In this document: positions 24,401-33,234 of the stretch, in pieces
How positions within the stretch are numbered: the first letter of the stretch is position 1
Layout: each line of letters starts with the position of its first letter
Notes under the pieces: model-generated
What the model saw: the letters and a program-made list of their open reading frames with translations, nothing else
The model's database searches: none
Told to the model about the DNA's origin: nothing
DNA from: Anaerolineae bacterium
Lineage (GTDB): Bacteria; Chloroflexota; Anaerolineae; UBA4142; SHND01
Assembly (NCBI GenBank): GCA_021463195.1
Contig: JAJTXZ010000003.1
Span: 1 to 64,000 of the forward strand
Direction of reading: 5' to 3'
DNA length: 64,000 nucleotides
Program-made: the position numbers and the translations under genes

Positions 24401-25708
24401 ATGCGTGTGTGGGACGTTTTCGCGCTGATGGGATTGGTTCTAATAACGGCTGCATGCGGCGCTACCACTCCTCCGACGCCATTGCCGGCAACTTCCGCGC
24501 CAGCCACTGCTGTCATGCCCGCCGTTATATCCGCGACAATCGCGCCTGTGCACCCGACAGCTACGCAAGTGGTCACACCACAAACCGCGCAGCCCTTGAC
24601 ATTGACGCTGTGGGTGCCCGAATCTTTTGCGCCCGGCGCTGAACGCGGCGGCGATATTTTGGGAGCGCGTCTATCGGCATTTGAAGCTGATCATCCCGGC
24701 GTCAAGATAGATTATGCGCTCAAAGCGCCGTATGGCAAAGGCGGTATCACCGATTGGCTGATCCAGCTGCGCGAATTGATGCCCGAGCGTTTGCCTGATG
24801 CCGCGATTGTGGATTCACGCGATCTCGATGCGTTGGCGAAATTGGGCTTGTTGCAGCCCTTGCAGCGCGCGCTGCCGTCGGGCGCGTATTGGGAACTCTT
24901 GCCGCCCGCGCAATCTATCGCGCGGCAAGGCGGTGTGTGGTCCAATCAACCGTTGGCGCTGGATTTGGAGCATTTGGTCTATGACACGCGCCGCATAAAT
25001 TCACCGCCAGTGTCATGGCAAGATGTTTTGACGACGACGACATCGTTTGCGTTTGCCGCCGATGATTCGGACACCTTTTTGCTGCACTATTTGCATGATG
25101 GCGGCTCATTGAATCCGCGCGAACACCCCGCGTTGGATTCGAGTGTGATGCAAAATATTTTGGAATATTATCAACGCGCGCGCGCCAATGGCAATTTAAG
25201 CGAAGCCACTGTGGGAATGCAATCCGCGCGTGAAGTCATGCCGCTGTTTGTGGCGGGGCAGGCGCCGTTGGCGCAAGTATGGGCGCGCGATTTTTTGATT
25301 GAACGCGCGCGCTTGCCCAATGCCGCGGCAGCGGCCATTCCCACCCGCGATGGGCAACCTGCCGCGGTGGTGTCGGGTTGGACGTACGTAATTTTGACAT
25401 CCGACCCCGCGCGACAGCGCGTCGCCGCGGATTATTTGATGTGGTTGAGTGAACCCGCTTTTTTGGCAAAGTGGACGCGCGCCGCGCAATGGATTCCCGC
25501 GAGTTCGAGCGCGTTCACGCAAGCGATGACGCCCGCCGCGTACGTGGATACGCTGCGCGTTTTAATGGAACATGCCATCATCGCCCCGAGTTTTGACGCG
25601 CAAAGACCGTATGCGGACGCATGGCGTCAAGCGGCGCAAGCCGTGTTGAACGGACAGCTGACGCCCGCTGACGCGGCTTATCGCGCGTTGACGGGCATTC
25701 TTCAATAA
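24401..25708 (+). CDS. ABC-type extracellular solute-binding lipoprotein
   Basis: A 435-residue periplasmic/outer-face binding protein of the MalE-like family 1 group. A lipoprotein signal ends in LITAAC (Cys19), followed by a long Thr/Pro/Ala linker (20-68). The mature domain starts at LTLTLWVPESF and includes GILQ at the end and IPTRDGQPAAVVSGWTYVI, the usual hinge region of these proteins. No permease or ATPase gene lies nearby, so its transporter must be elsewhere. It precedes a glycosyltransferase by 7 bases, which suggests one mRNA. Confidence 0.85.
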   Translation: MRVWDVFALMGLVLITAACGATTPPTPLPATSAPATAVMPAVISATIAPVHPTATQVVTPQTAQPLTLTLWVPESFAPGAERGGDILGARLSAFEADHPGVKIDYALKAPYGKGGITDWLIQLRELMPERLPDAAIVDSRDLDALAKLGLLQPLQRALPSGAYWELLPPAQSIARQGGVWSNQPLALDLEHLVYDTRRINSPPVSWQDVLTTTTSFAFAADDSDTFLLHYLHDGGSLNPREHPALDSSVMQNILEYYQRARANGNLSEATVGMQSAREVMPLFVAGQAPLAQVWARDFLIERARLPNAAAAAIPTRDGQPAAVVSGWTYVILTSDPARQRVAADYLMWLSEPAFLAKWTRAAQWIPASSSAFTQAMTPAAYVDTLRVLMEHAIIAPSFDAQRPYADAWRQAAQAVLNGQLTPADAAYRALTGILQ

Positions 25709-25715
25709 TTTTGTC

Positions 25716-26981
25716 ATGTTAGAGACTCCGTTTCGAGTGGATGCGCAACGCCGCCTTGCTGAAATCGGCAGCGCGGAAATTGTCGTCGGCATTCCGACGT
25801 ACAAAAACGCGCGCACGATTGCGCCTGTGATGCGCGCGATTTCCGAAGGTCTGGCGCGCGATTTTCGCGGATTTAAAATCGCGCTGACCATAGTGGATGG
25901 TGGCTCGCCCGATGATACGGTGGCGGTGGCGAATCAGTTACAACTGCCGCCGTCGGTGAAACGTTTGGTGGTGCCGTATCAAGGCGTGTTGGGCAAGGGT
26001 AGCGCGGTGCGCGCGGTCTTTGAAATGGCGCGCGTCATGCGCGCGCGCGTGGTCCTCATTCTCGAAGCCGATTTGCAATCCATCGCGCCGGATTGGGGCG
26101 CGCGTTTGGCGCGTCCGATTTTAGAAAACGCGTATCAGATTGCGATTCCATATTATTTGCGTCCGCTGCCGGATGGCGCCATGACCGATTTGTTGGCTTA
26201 TCCGCTGACGCGACTCTTGTACGGCGCTGATGTGCGGCAGCCGATGGGTGGCGAATACGCGCTCTCGGCTGATTTTGCGTACAAACTCGCGCTGCGCGAT
26301 GTGTGGGAAACGGATGTGGCGCGGCACGGCGTGGATATTTGGATTACCACCGTCGCGTTGGTCGAAAATGTGAAAATGTGCCAGGTGCGTTTGGGCGTGA
26401 AACTCGACGATAGCCGCGAATTATCGTTGGCGTTCGATCCAACTTTTGTGCAGGCGATTGGCACACTCTTTCGTTTGGTGGACATTAACAAACGGCGCTG
26501 GATAGAGGGGATATCGCCGCGCGCTACGCCGTTTTATGGCAATGGCGTTGCCGCCGAGCCGCCGCGCGCATGGATGCCCGGCGTGACTGCCGCCGCTTTG
26601 AACGATGCGTTTGTCGCGGGCGTACGGCGTTATCAACGTTTATGGCGCACCGCGTTGACGCCTTCGACGCGCATGGCGGTCAAAGAATTGAGCGAACAGC
26701 CCGACGGGGCGACGCGCTATGACGCGCAGTTGTGGGCGCGCACGGTGTATGATTTTATGACCGTGTATAATCAAGGGGAAGGCGACCCGGACAAGATTGT
26801 CGCCGCGCTGCTGCCCTTGTATTACGCGCGCTGCGCTACGATTATGCGTGAAACGAATCTCCAGCCCGATGCGGTGGAACAAGCGGTGCAAGCGCAAGCC
26901 AAAGCGTTCGCGACCGAGAAACCGTACCTGGTTAATTTGTGGAATGCCTATGTGCCGTGGTTGTGGGAAGGCGTACGGTGA
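25716..26981 (+). CDS. Family 2-like (GT-A) glycosyltransferase
   Basis: A 421-residue GT-A enzyme. The N-terminal nucleotide-sugar part reads EIVVGIPTYKNARTI, IVDGGSPDDTV, and GVLGKGSAVRAVFEM, with a DxD-like EADLQS near residue 115. The arrangement with GKGSAV resembles glucosyl-3-phosphoglycerate or mannosylglycerate synthases (GT81/GT78), but I cannot separate these by eye. The last 150 residues are helical. The gene starts 7 bases after the lipoprotein stop. Confidence 0.75.
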   Translation: MLETPFRVDAQRRLAEIGSAEIVVGIPTYKNARTIAPVMRAISEGLARDFRGFKIALTIVDGGSPDDTVAVANQLQLPPSVKRLVVPYQGVLGKGSAVRAVFEMARVMRARVVLILEADLQSIAPDWGARLARPILENAYQIAIPYYLRPLPDGAMTDLLAYPLTRLLYGADVRQPMGGEYALSADFAYKLALRDVWETDVARHGVDIWITTVALVENVKMCQVRLGVKLDDSRELSLAFDPTFVQAIGTLFRLVDINKRRWIEGISPRATPFYGNGVAAEPPRAWMPGVTAAALNDAFVAGVRRYQRLWRTALTPSTRMAVKELSEQPDGATRYDAQLWARTVYDFMTVYNQGEGDPDKIVAALLPLYYARCATIMRETNLQPDAVEQAVQAQAKAFATEKPYLVNLWNAYVPWLWEGVR

Positions 26982-27042
26982 TTGCGGATTTGGGATTGCG
27001 ATACACGGGGGGCGATGCGACGCTAATCGTTAAAATGTTCTG

Positions 27043-27543
27043 ATGAATAAAACGTATCTGATTGCGTTGGGGATTTTTTTAGGCGTAGGCGCGCTGATTT
27101 TTTTCACGTTGACTGTTTTGGTTGTGCCTAATGCCACGCACGGCGTAAATTTGTACGGCGATTTGGACGCGCAAACGCTCCAAGTTTCCAAAGGTTTGTA
27201 TTGTCCGGTTTGTCCCGGCACGCCGCTGGACGCATGTGAGACGCAGGCCTGTCAACAATGGCGCGCGCTCATCAAAGAAAAATTGAGTCAGGGCGAGACG
27301 CCCGCGCAAATCGAGGCGTACTTTATTGCCCAATATGGCGAGCGTGTGTTGGGCGCGCCGCGCGCGCAAGGATTGAATTTGGTCGTCTATGCGTTACCCG
27401 CATTCGCGGTCTCGACCGGCGCCGCGCTGTTGTACCTCTTTGCCGCGCGCCGCGTGAAAAACGCGCCGCCGCCCGCCGTCGCGGTCGCCGCTTCTAATGA
27501 ATATCGCTCCCGCATTGAAACCGAGTTGAAACAAGATGAGTGA
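27043..27543 (+). CDS. ccmH: Cytochrome c maturation protein CcmH/CcdL-like
   Basis: A 166-residue CcmH-family protein that helps reduce apocytochrome cysteines before heme attachment outside the membrane. One N-terminal span (5-27), the family motif GLYCPVCPG (Cys54, Cys57), a three-helix bundle, and a second span near 118-136 are visible. After the motif two further cysteines (65, 70) replace the usual Q-N-Q-S-I-A-D-S. Its start is 62 bases after the glycosyltransferase. Its last eight bases overlap the thioredoxin gene, so the pair is coupled. It would serve the CoxB heme domain. Confidence 0.88.
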   Translation: MNKTYLIALGIFLGVGALIFFTLTVLVVPNATHGVNLYGDLDAQTLQVSKGLYCPVCPGTPLDACETQACQQWRALIKEKLSQGETPAQIEAYFIAQYGERVLGAPRAQGLNLVVYALPAFAVSTGAALLYLFAARRVKNAPPPAVAVAASNEYRSRIETELKQDE

Positions 27544-28117
27544 AATAACTGCTGGCGCGCCGCGTTCGCGCCGCGGCGCCTTGCTGATCTTTGGCGCGAT
27601 TGTCGCGATTCTGCTAGTGTTGTTGGGCGTTCTCGCCATTGCGGTTCGCCAACGCGGCGCAGGTCCGCTCGCGTCGGGTTCCGCGCCTGATTTTACATTG
27701 ACGACTTTTGACGGCGAGACTTATACCTTGTCCGAACTGCGCGGCAAACCGGTGATCGTGAATTTTTGGGCGTCATGGTGCATTCCGTGTCGTGACGAAG
27801 CGCCCGCCTTGCAGCGCGCGTGGGAAAAATATAAAGACCGCGATGTGATAATTCTTGGCGTGGATTATGTGGATACTGACGCTGACGCGAAAAAATTCAT
27901 CGCGGCATTTCAACAAACCTATCCGAACGGTCCTGATCTCGGCACAAAGATTTCCCAGTCGTACAAGATTTCCGGTGTGCCAGAAACTTATTTTATTGAC
28001 AAAACCGGCAAACTGCTGTCGGGTATTGACGAAAATGGTCGCGTCAAAGGCAACTGGATTGGACCGCTGCCCGAAGAGACGCTCATCGCGCGCATTGAAG
28101 AAATGTTGGCGCAATAA
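27536..28117 (+). CDS. TlpA/ResA-like membrane-anchored thioredoxin
   Basis: A 193-residue thiol-disulfide oxidoreductase with one membrane anchor (14-37), then an outward thioredoxin domain beginning at APDFTLTTFDGET. The active site is WASWCIPCRDE (Cys82, Cys85), and the cis-proline loop reads SGVPETYFID. This matches ResA/CcmG proteins that keep the CxxCH motif reduced for heme ligation. The 8-base overlap with ccmH supports that role. A terminator follows directly. Confidence 0.92.
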   Translation: MSEITAGAPRSRRGALLIFGAIVAILLVLLGVLAIAVRQRGAGPLASGSAPDFTLTTFDGETYTLSELRGKPVIVNFWASWCIPCRDEAPALQRAWEKYKDRDVIILGVDYVDTDADAKKFIAAFQQTYPNGPDLGTKISQSYKISGVPETYFIDKTGKLLSGIDENGRVKGNWIGPLPEETLIARIEEMLAQ

Positions 28118-28118
28118 C

Positions 28119-28149
28119 AAAAAACTCGCGAATCATTCGCGAGTTTTTT
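28119..28149. terminator. Bidirectional Rho-independent terminator
   Basis: AAAAAACTCGCGAA / TTCGCGAGTTTTTT, a 14-bp stem with a 3-base loop and T runs on both strands. It ends the plus-strand ccmH-thioredoxin unit and the converging minus-strand YfhO gene, whose stop codon lies within it. Confidence 0.92.
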
Positions 28150-30478
28150 GTTCACCGTGTTGTCGCCAAATCCATACGCTCGCGCCAACAAGGGCGAGCA
28201 ATGTTAACCCGCTGAGGATCGCGCCTGCGCGAAACGATTGCGGTTCATACACCACGCGCACTTGATGTTGGCCTGCCGTGAGCGGAACCGCGCGGAATAA
28301 TTCATTTGCCCGTTCGATTTCGGTCGCGCGCCCATCCACCTCCGCGCGCCATCCCGGCGCAAACACTTCGCTCAAAATCAAATAACCGTCTGTCGGCGCG
28401 TTCGCTTGCGCGGTGATTTCATTGGGCCCGTAACCCGTGATGACGACAGCTTGCGCGTCGAATGGCAATTTCGCCACGTCAAGCTCTGCCGCGCGACGCG
28501 GCGGATTCGTCACGAACCAAGCGCGCGGCGCGGCAGTTTTATTTTCCCACACAGTAATGCCGCCGCTGCCTTCAAACGCTTTGATAAAATTTTCAGGCAT
28601 TGGCGTGCCGCGCCGCGCCAAAACATACTTGACGTTGAGTAATTGATACGCCGCGCTATCGCGTCCGCCGAGCGCGTCCCAATACGCGTTGAACGAATTT
28701 AACACGAGCGGATTATCGCCGTACACATCTTGCAAACCGTGCAGCAAGCCGGTGTCGGGGCGCCATAATCCTTCCACATCCGTACGCGAATCTAGCCGCG
28801 CCAAGCCGAGCTTTTCTTGCAAAAAGGTCACAATATCCGCGCGCCGATAACCGAGCGTCGGGTCGCTGCCGCCAACATCCACATACGCGCCGAGCGAAAA
28901 CAGATCGAACACAATCAACGCAATCACCAACCATCCCCACGCGCGCGCCGATAACCAATTTCGCGTCCACACGAATAACAGCGCAAGCGAGAACGCGAGC
29001 AGCAAAATGAAAAACGCTAACGCGTTTGCCGCGTTCGCGATGCGTTGAAACAGCGCCGGGTCTTGATTCTGACCAAGAATTAAAATGCCTAATGCCAGCG
29101 CGCCGCTGCCCGTCGCCACGACCAAGACCGCCCACACGGCGTAACCAAGCGCGCCGCGCATTTTTTGACGCAGCGCGTCATCGCCGCGCCAGAGCGCGTC
29201 CAAGCCAATGGCAGCCAGCGCGGCGAGACCAAAATCAAACAAAAACACAAAACGCGCGGGCGCGCGCAGTTGTCCAAAGCCCGGCGCAAATTGAAAGAGC
29301 CAGCCGTGCAGGATCGCATAGCCGCCGAGCGCGAGCAGTAAACCGACGACGGCAAGCAGCGCGAAAAAAATTGTTTTGCGCGTGCGGCGCAACCACAACG
29401 CCAACAACGCCAGAAATAACGGGAACACGCCGAGATAACCGACCTCGACGCGCGCCCACGGGCCCCACGCGTTTTGCGGTCCGCGACCGAAAAAACCCGG
29501 CGCGAAAATTCCGACGAGTTCCAATGGCGGCAAAGAATATTGCGCCGCGTCCGCGTACGTGTACGCGCCCCGAACGGACAAGCGCGCCAATTCCAACGCG
29601 GGCAAAAACGTCACCGCGTTCAAGCCGAGCGCAACGGCGATGGTGATAATACATAGCGCGACGGCGCGCTGCCATTGCGCGCGCTGCGTCGCCAGCGTAA
29701 ATACGGTATATAGCCCAAGCGCCAAGAGACTGAACAGATACGGTTGGATATGCCCCGCGAAAAACGCGAGCGCGAGAAAAATCCCGCTTAGCATCGCGTC
29801 GCGCAGCGCGGCAGGTTCGGAAAAAATTTGGCGAACCGAGAACGGCGGCGCGTCATCGCGCCGTTCGAGCGCGCGCATAAAAAATAAAAAAATCAACGGC
29901 AGCCACGCGGCAGCCGCGATCAAGTTAAGATTGCCGAAATGCGTGATGAATAAATCGGAGAATGCAAACGCCAGCGCGCCGGCGAGCGCGGCGAGGCGAT
30001 GCAAGCCGCGCCCGTCCGCGCGCAGCGGCGCATAACGCAAGAACGCGTACATGCCCGCGCCCGCGATGTAGAAATGCAGCACCGCGAGCAGTTCAAGGTC
30101 GCGATACGCGAGCGGATTCGAGAGGAAATAAACAAAAAGATTTGGCGGATAAAAGAGCGCGGATTGAATATCACCGACAAAAGGCATGCCGCCAAAAATA
30201 TATGGATTCCACAGAGGCAAAACGCCGCGCCCGAGCCAACTTTGCGCGAACGCATAGGTGGGATACAAAAAGCCCGCGAGATCACCGCCGCCCGCGGGCA
30301 TCCACACATTGGGGGCGAATAACAACTGCCAAAAAAATCCGGCGGTGAGCGCGCCGAGCAGACCGAACGCGAGCAAATCGTATTGCGCCTCGCGCCGCAT
30401 CGCGGCGCTCCAACGCGGCGCAACGCTTACAAACCCCAACGCCAAGAGCCAAAGCAGCGCGGCGATGAAAAGAATCAT
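28133..30478 (-). CDS. YfhO family multi-span membrane protein
   Basis: A 781-residue integral membrane protein of the YfhO type, a GT-C-like fold with about 12-14 spans and an outward C-terminal beta domain. Visible signs are LLPLWNPYIFGGMPFVGDIQ in the first loop, QPYLFSLLALGLY, and near the C-terminus YGPNEITAQANAP and LILSEVFAPGWRAEVDG. The latter is the typical YfhO ending that packs on the membrane part. Such proteins are linked to cell-envelope glycosylation, but their donors are undefined. It begins a minus-strand run of envelope genes. Confidence 0.85.
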   Translation of the reverse strand: MILFIAALLWLLALGFVSVAPRWSAAMRREAQYDLLAFGLLGALTAGFFWQLLFAPNVWMPAGGGDLAGFLYPTYAFAQSWLGRGVLPLWNPYIFGGMPFVGDIQSALFYPPNLFVYFLSNPLAYRDLELLAVLHFYIAGAGMYAFLRYAPLRADGRGLHRLAALAGALAFAFSDLFITHFGNLNLIAAAAWLPLIFLFFMRALERRDDAPPFSVRQIFSEPAALRDAMLSGIFLALAFFAGHIQPYLFSLLALGLYTVFTLATQRAQWQRAVALCIITIAVALGLNAVTFLPALELARLSVRGAYTYADAAQYSLPPLELVGIFAPGFFGRGPQNAWGPWARVEVGYLGVFPLFLALLALWLRRTRKTIFFALLAVVGLLLALGGYAILHGWLFQFAPGFGQLRAPARFVFLFDFGLAALAAIGLDALWRGDDALRQKMRGALGYAVWAVLVVATGSGALALGILILGQNQDPALFQRIANAANALAFFILLLAFSLALLFVWTRNWLSARAWGWLVIALIVFDLFSLGAYVDVGGSDPTLGYRRADIVTFLQEKLGLARLDSRTDVEGLWRPDTGLLHGLQDVYGDNPLVLNSFNAYWDALGGRDSAAYQLLNVKYVLARRGTPMPENFIKAFEGSGGITVWENKTAAPRAWFVTNPPRRAAELDVAKLPFDAQAVVITGYGPNEITAQANAPTDGYLILSEVFAPGWRAEVDGRATEIERANELFRAVPLTAGQHQVRVVYEPQSFRAGAILSGLTLLALVGASVWIWRQHGEQKTRE

Positions 30479-30495
30479 GGCTTGAGTTTGCGCTG

Positions 30496-31149
30496 TTAAC
30501 GCGCCAGTTGATAGATTCGCGTTTTACCGTCCGATGTCGTCCAAGCTAGCTGGACCACCGGCACATCGCTGTACACAAAAAATAATATATCGCCTTTGGC
30601 GGTCTTGCCCGGCGCGAGTTCGCCCGCTTTTAAATCATCGCCAGTTGTAATGCCGCCAATGTTGACCGTGTATCGTTCGCCTTCGGGAGTCACCAACGCG
30701 AAATCTTCCGGGCTAAACTTGATGGGCGCGCCGCTCGCGCGTGTATTTTCGATTCGCACTGTGACCAACACCAACTCTTGGCCGCCCGGAATTTCGACGC
30801 CTTCGGTTGGTAGCGGGCGTTGATATGCCGTCACCGTTACGCGCAAGCCATTATCGCTCTTGACGCTTTTGCCGTACGGCACAGGCGTCGCCGTGCCTTT
30901 GGCGGATGCGCGTGGCGTCGCGGTCGCTTGCGCAAACAGATTGCCATCGCCCAGGTCAATCGTTATAACCGGATTATGTCCCGTCACGGCAGTCAACAAG
31001 AAAATTCCGATACACGCGCACACGCACAGCAAGGCGATGCCGCCGAGCGCAAATAGCGCGGTGCGATTCGCGCTGCGTCGTTGTTCCATTCGCACTTCAC
31101 GCCCCATTTCCGCTTCACGAGGCACGCGATAACTTCCCAAATCGTTCAT
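30496..31149 (-). CDS. DUF4352 domain membrane-anchored protein
   Basis: A 217-residue protein with a short cytoplasmic part, one membrane span (about 30-53), a Thr/Ala/Pro linker (75-92) and an outward DUF4352-like immunoglobulin-type domain: LRVTVTAYQRP, ELVLVTVRIENT, FSPEDFALVTPEGERY, and GKTAKGDILFFVY. The function of DUF4352 is not settled; it is often found in lipoproteins and membrane anchored forms. GGAGG precedes the start by 4 bases. Its neighbours are GT-C-like membrane proteins. Confidence 0.8.
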   Translation of the reverse strand: MNDLGSYRVPREAEMGREVRMEQRRSANRTALFALGGIALLCVCACIGIFLLTAVTGHNPVITIDLGDGNLFAQATATPRASAKGTATPVPYGKSVKSDNGLRVTVTAYQRPLPTEGVEIPGGQELVLVTVRIENTRASGAPIKFSPEDFALVTPEGERYTVNIGGITTGDDLKAGELAPGKTAKGDILFFVYSDVPVVQLAWTTSDGKTRIYQLAR

Positions 31150-31194
31150 TCATCCTCCAAATTAATTCTACTTGGCATTCGCTCATTACGACGG

Positions 31195-33228
31195 TCAAGG
31201 CAGGGTCAAATTTTGCAATATGACGGCGTCGTTCAGCGCGCGCATATTCTTTTCAAACAGTGGCACGCGCGCGCCCGCGGCCAAGGCGTACAGACCAGTC
31301 TCGATACGATATGCGCCCGGCGCGGCTTCGGGCGGAATTTTGAAAATATATTCTTCCACCAGCGTTTCGCCTTTTTGCCAACGCGTAGTGGGATAGGTTC
31401 CGCCGCCCGGCTGTTTATCGTCCTGCGCCCACACGGCTGAATTCGTCGCCGGATTGAGCGGCCCAACAAGATGCACGAACGCGGTGTAATTTTGGTCCGC
31501 GGGCTTGCGCGCATCCCAATACAAACGCACGCGCACCGTCTCGCCGCGCGCCAACGCGTTCGCTTCAATATCAAAACCGCGCAGTGACGCAAAATCACCC
31601 GCGTCCACTGCGCGCGGGTGTTGGGGCGAAATAGCGAGCCGCGTATGGGCGGGAAAGCGCAGCGCTGTCGCATAGGTCTCGCCCGCGGCGTCGAGAAATT
31701 GATGCGGCAAATCCGAGCCGGCAAAGGCGCGCGCCAACGCGTCGCGCGTCACTGTGTCTTCGTGCGTGATGATACCATAACTCGCCGCGTGGTCTGAATC
31801 CGCCAAGACCAAAATGCGTCGTCCGTCGAATGAAGCTATCGGACGCCCGTCAAACGCCCATTTGACGGTATAGTGCGCGCTGTAATCGGGCGAGAAATAA
31901 ATCTGTTCTTGACGCGGACGCGCGGCGAGATAATTCGCCAACTGCAGCAAACCCGCGTCGAATGAATAATACAAACCGGGATTATTCGCCCATTCGACAA
32001 AATAGGCGCGTCCGCTCCATAACGCGCTTGCGCCGAGCAGCGCCAGGAGTAACGCGATCGCGCCATATTTCAATTTGCGCTTTGTGATTCTCAAAGCGCG
32101 CGTTATAAATTCCAAGTTTTGAATGCGCGTTCGCGCAAATTCAAAGCCGCTCGCGCACAATAAAATCACGGCGGGTAGCGCGCCAATCGCGCGGCGAAAA
32201 TTGGGCGCGAATTCGGTGAGCGCGGAAGGCAGCGTCATGATGACGAACCAAATGAGCAGCAGCGCGTAAAATGGTTTGCGCCAACGCGCGAGCGCGGCAA
32301 GCAAGCCGATGGAAAAAAAGAGCGCCAATATCGGGTCCAACGCCGCGCGCCCCGGCAGATTGTCGCGTGGGTCCATATCGCCGCTGAAAAAAAACATGCC
32401 TGCGGTGCGCAGCAGATTGCCGCCAAAAGTCGCAGGCGTAAAGACATCGCCTGAACGTCCGGTCAGCGCGAGCGGATTTTGTAGAAAAAAGAGCGCTAAC
32501 GGAGCGAGCGTCAATGCCGCGACTAGCGCCAGGGTCAACCATTTTGCGAAATGTTGGCGCGTCGCGGCGCGATGAAATAGCGTCAGATATACGAACCACA
32601 AAAAAACGGTTGGCAGCCAGAGGCGCGACGCAAGATAAGTGTACACTACCGCGCCGAGCAACAGTCCCGCGCCAATAACCCATCGCCAACTCCAGCGCCG
32701 ATACGCGAAACCTAAACTCGCCGCGCTCAAAGTCAAGATGCTCGGCAAGGTCGTCGTCTCGATGCCGATGCGCGCGAACATAAGCGACCACAAGAGCGTC
32801 GCGGCGAGAAACGCGGCGACGAGCGCGAGAACATCGGCGCGCGGAAAAAACGCGCGGGCGCACGCGTACACTGCCGCGACAAAGAGGACGCCAAAGAGCG
32901 CAGAGGTGAGGCGAATGCTCCACGGCGATTCGCCGACCAGCGCAAATACCGCGGCTTCGGCGTACATGTGCAGCGGCTCTTCGCCGAAATTATCCGTGAA
33001 AAAGATGGGCCGCTGCACGCCGCGCAACACCTCGCGCGCCATGACTCCGTTAAATGCTTCGTCGTAATGCAGTCCGGGCGGCAGCGTATCCAACTGCCAG
33101 ACGCGTAAAAACAGCGCAAGCCATAGGATCGCAATCAGGATGCCCCAACGCGCGGAACGCGGCAAAACCGACGCGGGTGACGCGTCGGTTTGCGCGGGCG
33201 GAGCGCTTGAATTAACAGCAGTCGTCAA
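31195..33228 (-). CDS. Family 39-like (GT-C/ArnT type) glycosyltransferase
   Basis: A 677-residue GT-C membrane enzyme. The first outer loop reads LPPGLHYDEAFNG, with the catalytic-type Asp-Glu of PMT/ArnT enzymes. Ten to twelve spans follow, with SPWSIRLTSALFG and ARIGIETTTLPSI typical of the family. The last 250 residues are an outer soluble part with beta-type strands. It probably transfers a sugar from a polyprenyl-phosphate donor to a protein or glycan. It lies 6 bases from the GH-like gene upstream, so these are likely co-transcribed. Confidence 0.86.
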   Translation of the reverse strand: MTTAVNSSAPPAQTDASPASVLPRSARWGILIAILWLALFLRVWQLDTLPPGLHYDEAFNGVMAREVLRGVQRPIFFTDNFGEEPLHMYAEAAVFALVGESPWSIRLTSALFGVLFVAAVYACARAFFPRADVLALVAAFLAATLLWSLMFARIGIETTTLPSILTLSAASLGFAYRRWSWRWVIGAGLLLGAVVYTYLASRLWLPTVFLWFVYLTLFHRAATRQHFAKWLTLALVAALTLAPLALFFLQNPLALTGRSGDVFTPATFGGNLLRTAGMFFFSGDMDPRDNLPGRAALDPILALFFSIGLLAALARWRKPFYALLLIWFVIMTLPSALTEFAPNFRRAIGALPAVILLCASGFEFARTRIQNLEFITRALRITKRKLKYGAIALLLALLGASALWSGRAYFVEWANNPGLYYSFDAGLLQLANYLAARPRQEQIYFSPDYSAHYTVKWAFDGRPIASFDGRRILVLADSDHAASYGIITHEDTVTRDALARAFAGSDLPHQFLDAAGETYATALRFPAHTRLAISPQHPRAVDAGDFASLRGFDIEANALARGETVRVRLYWDARKPADQNYTAFVHLVGPLNPATNSAVWAQDDKQPGGGTYPTTRWQKGETLVEEYIFKIPPEAAPGAYRIETGLYALAAGARVPLFEKNMRALNDAVILQNLTLP

Positions 33229-33234
33229 GAGAAT

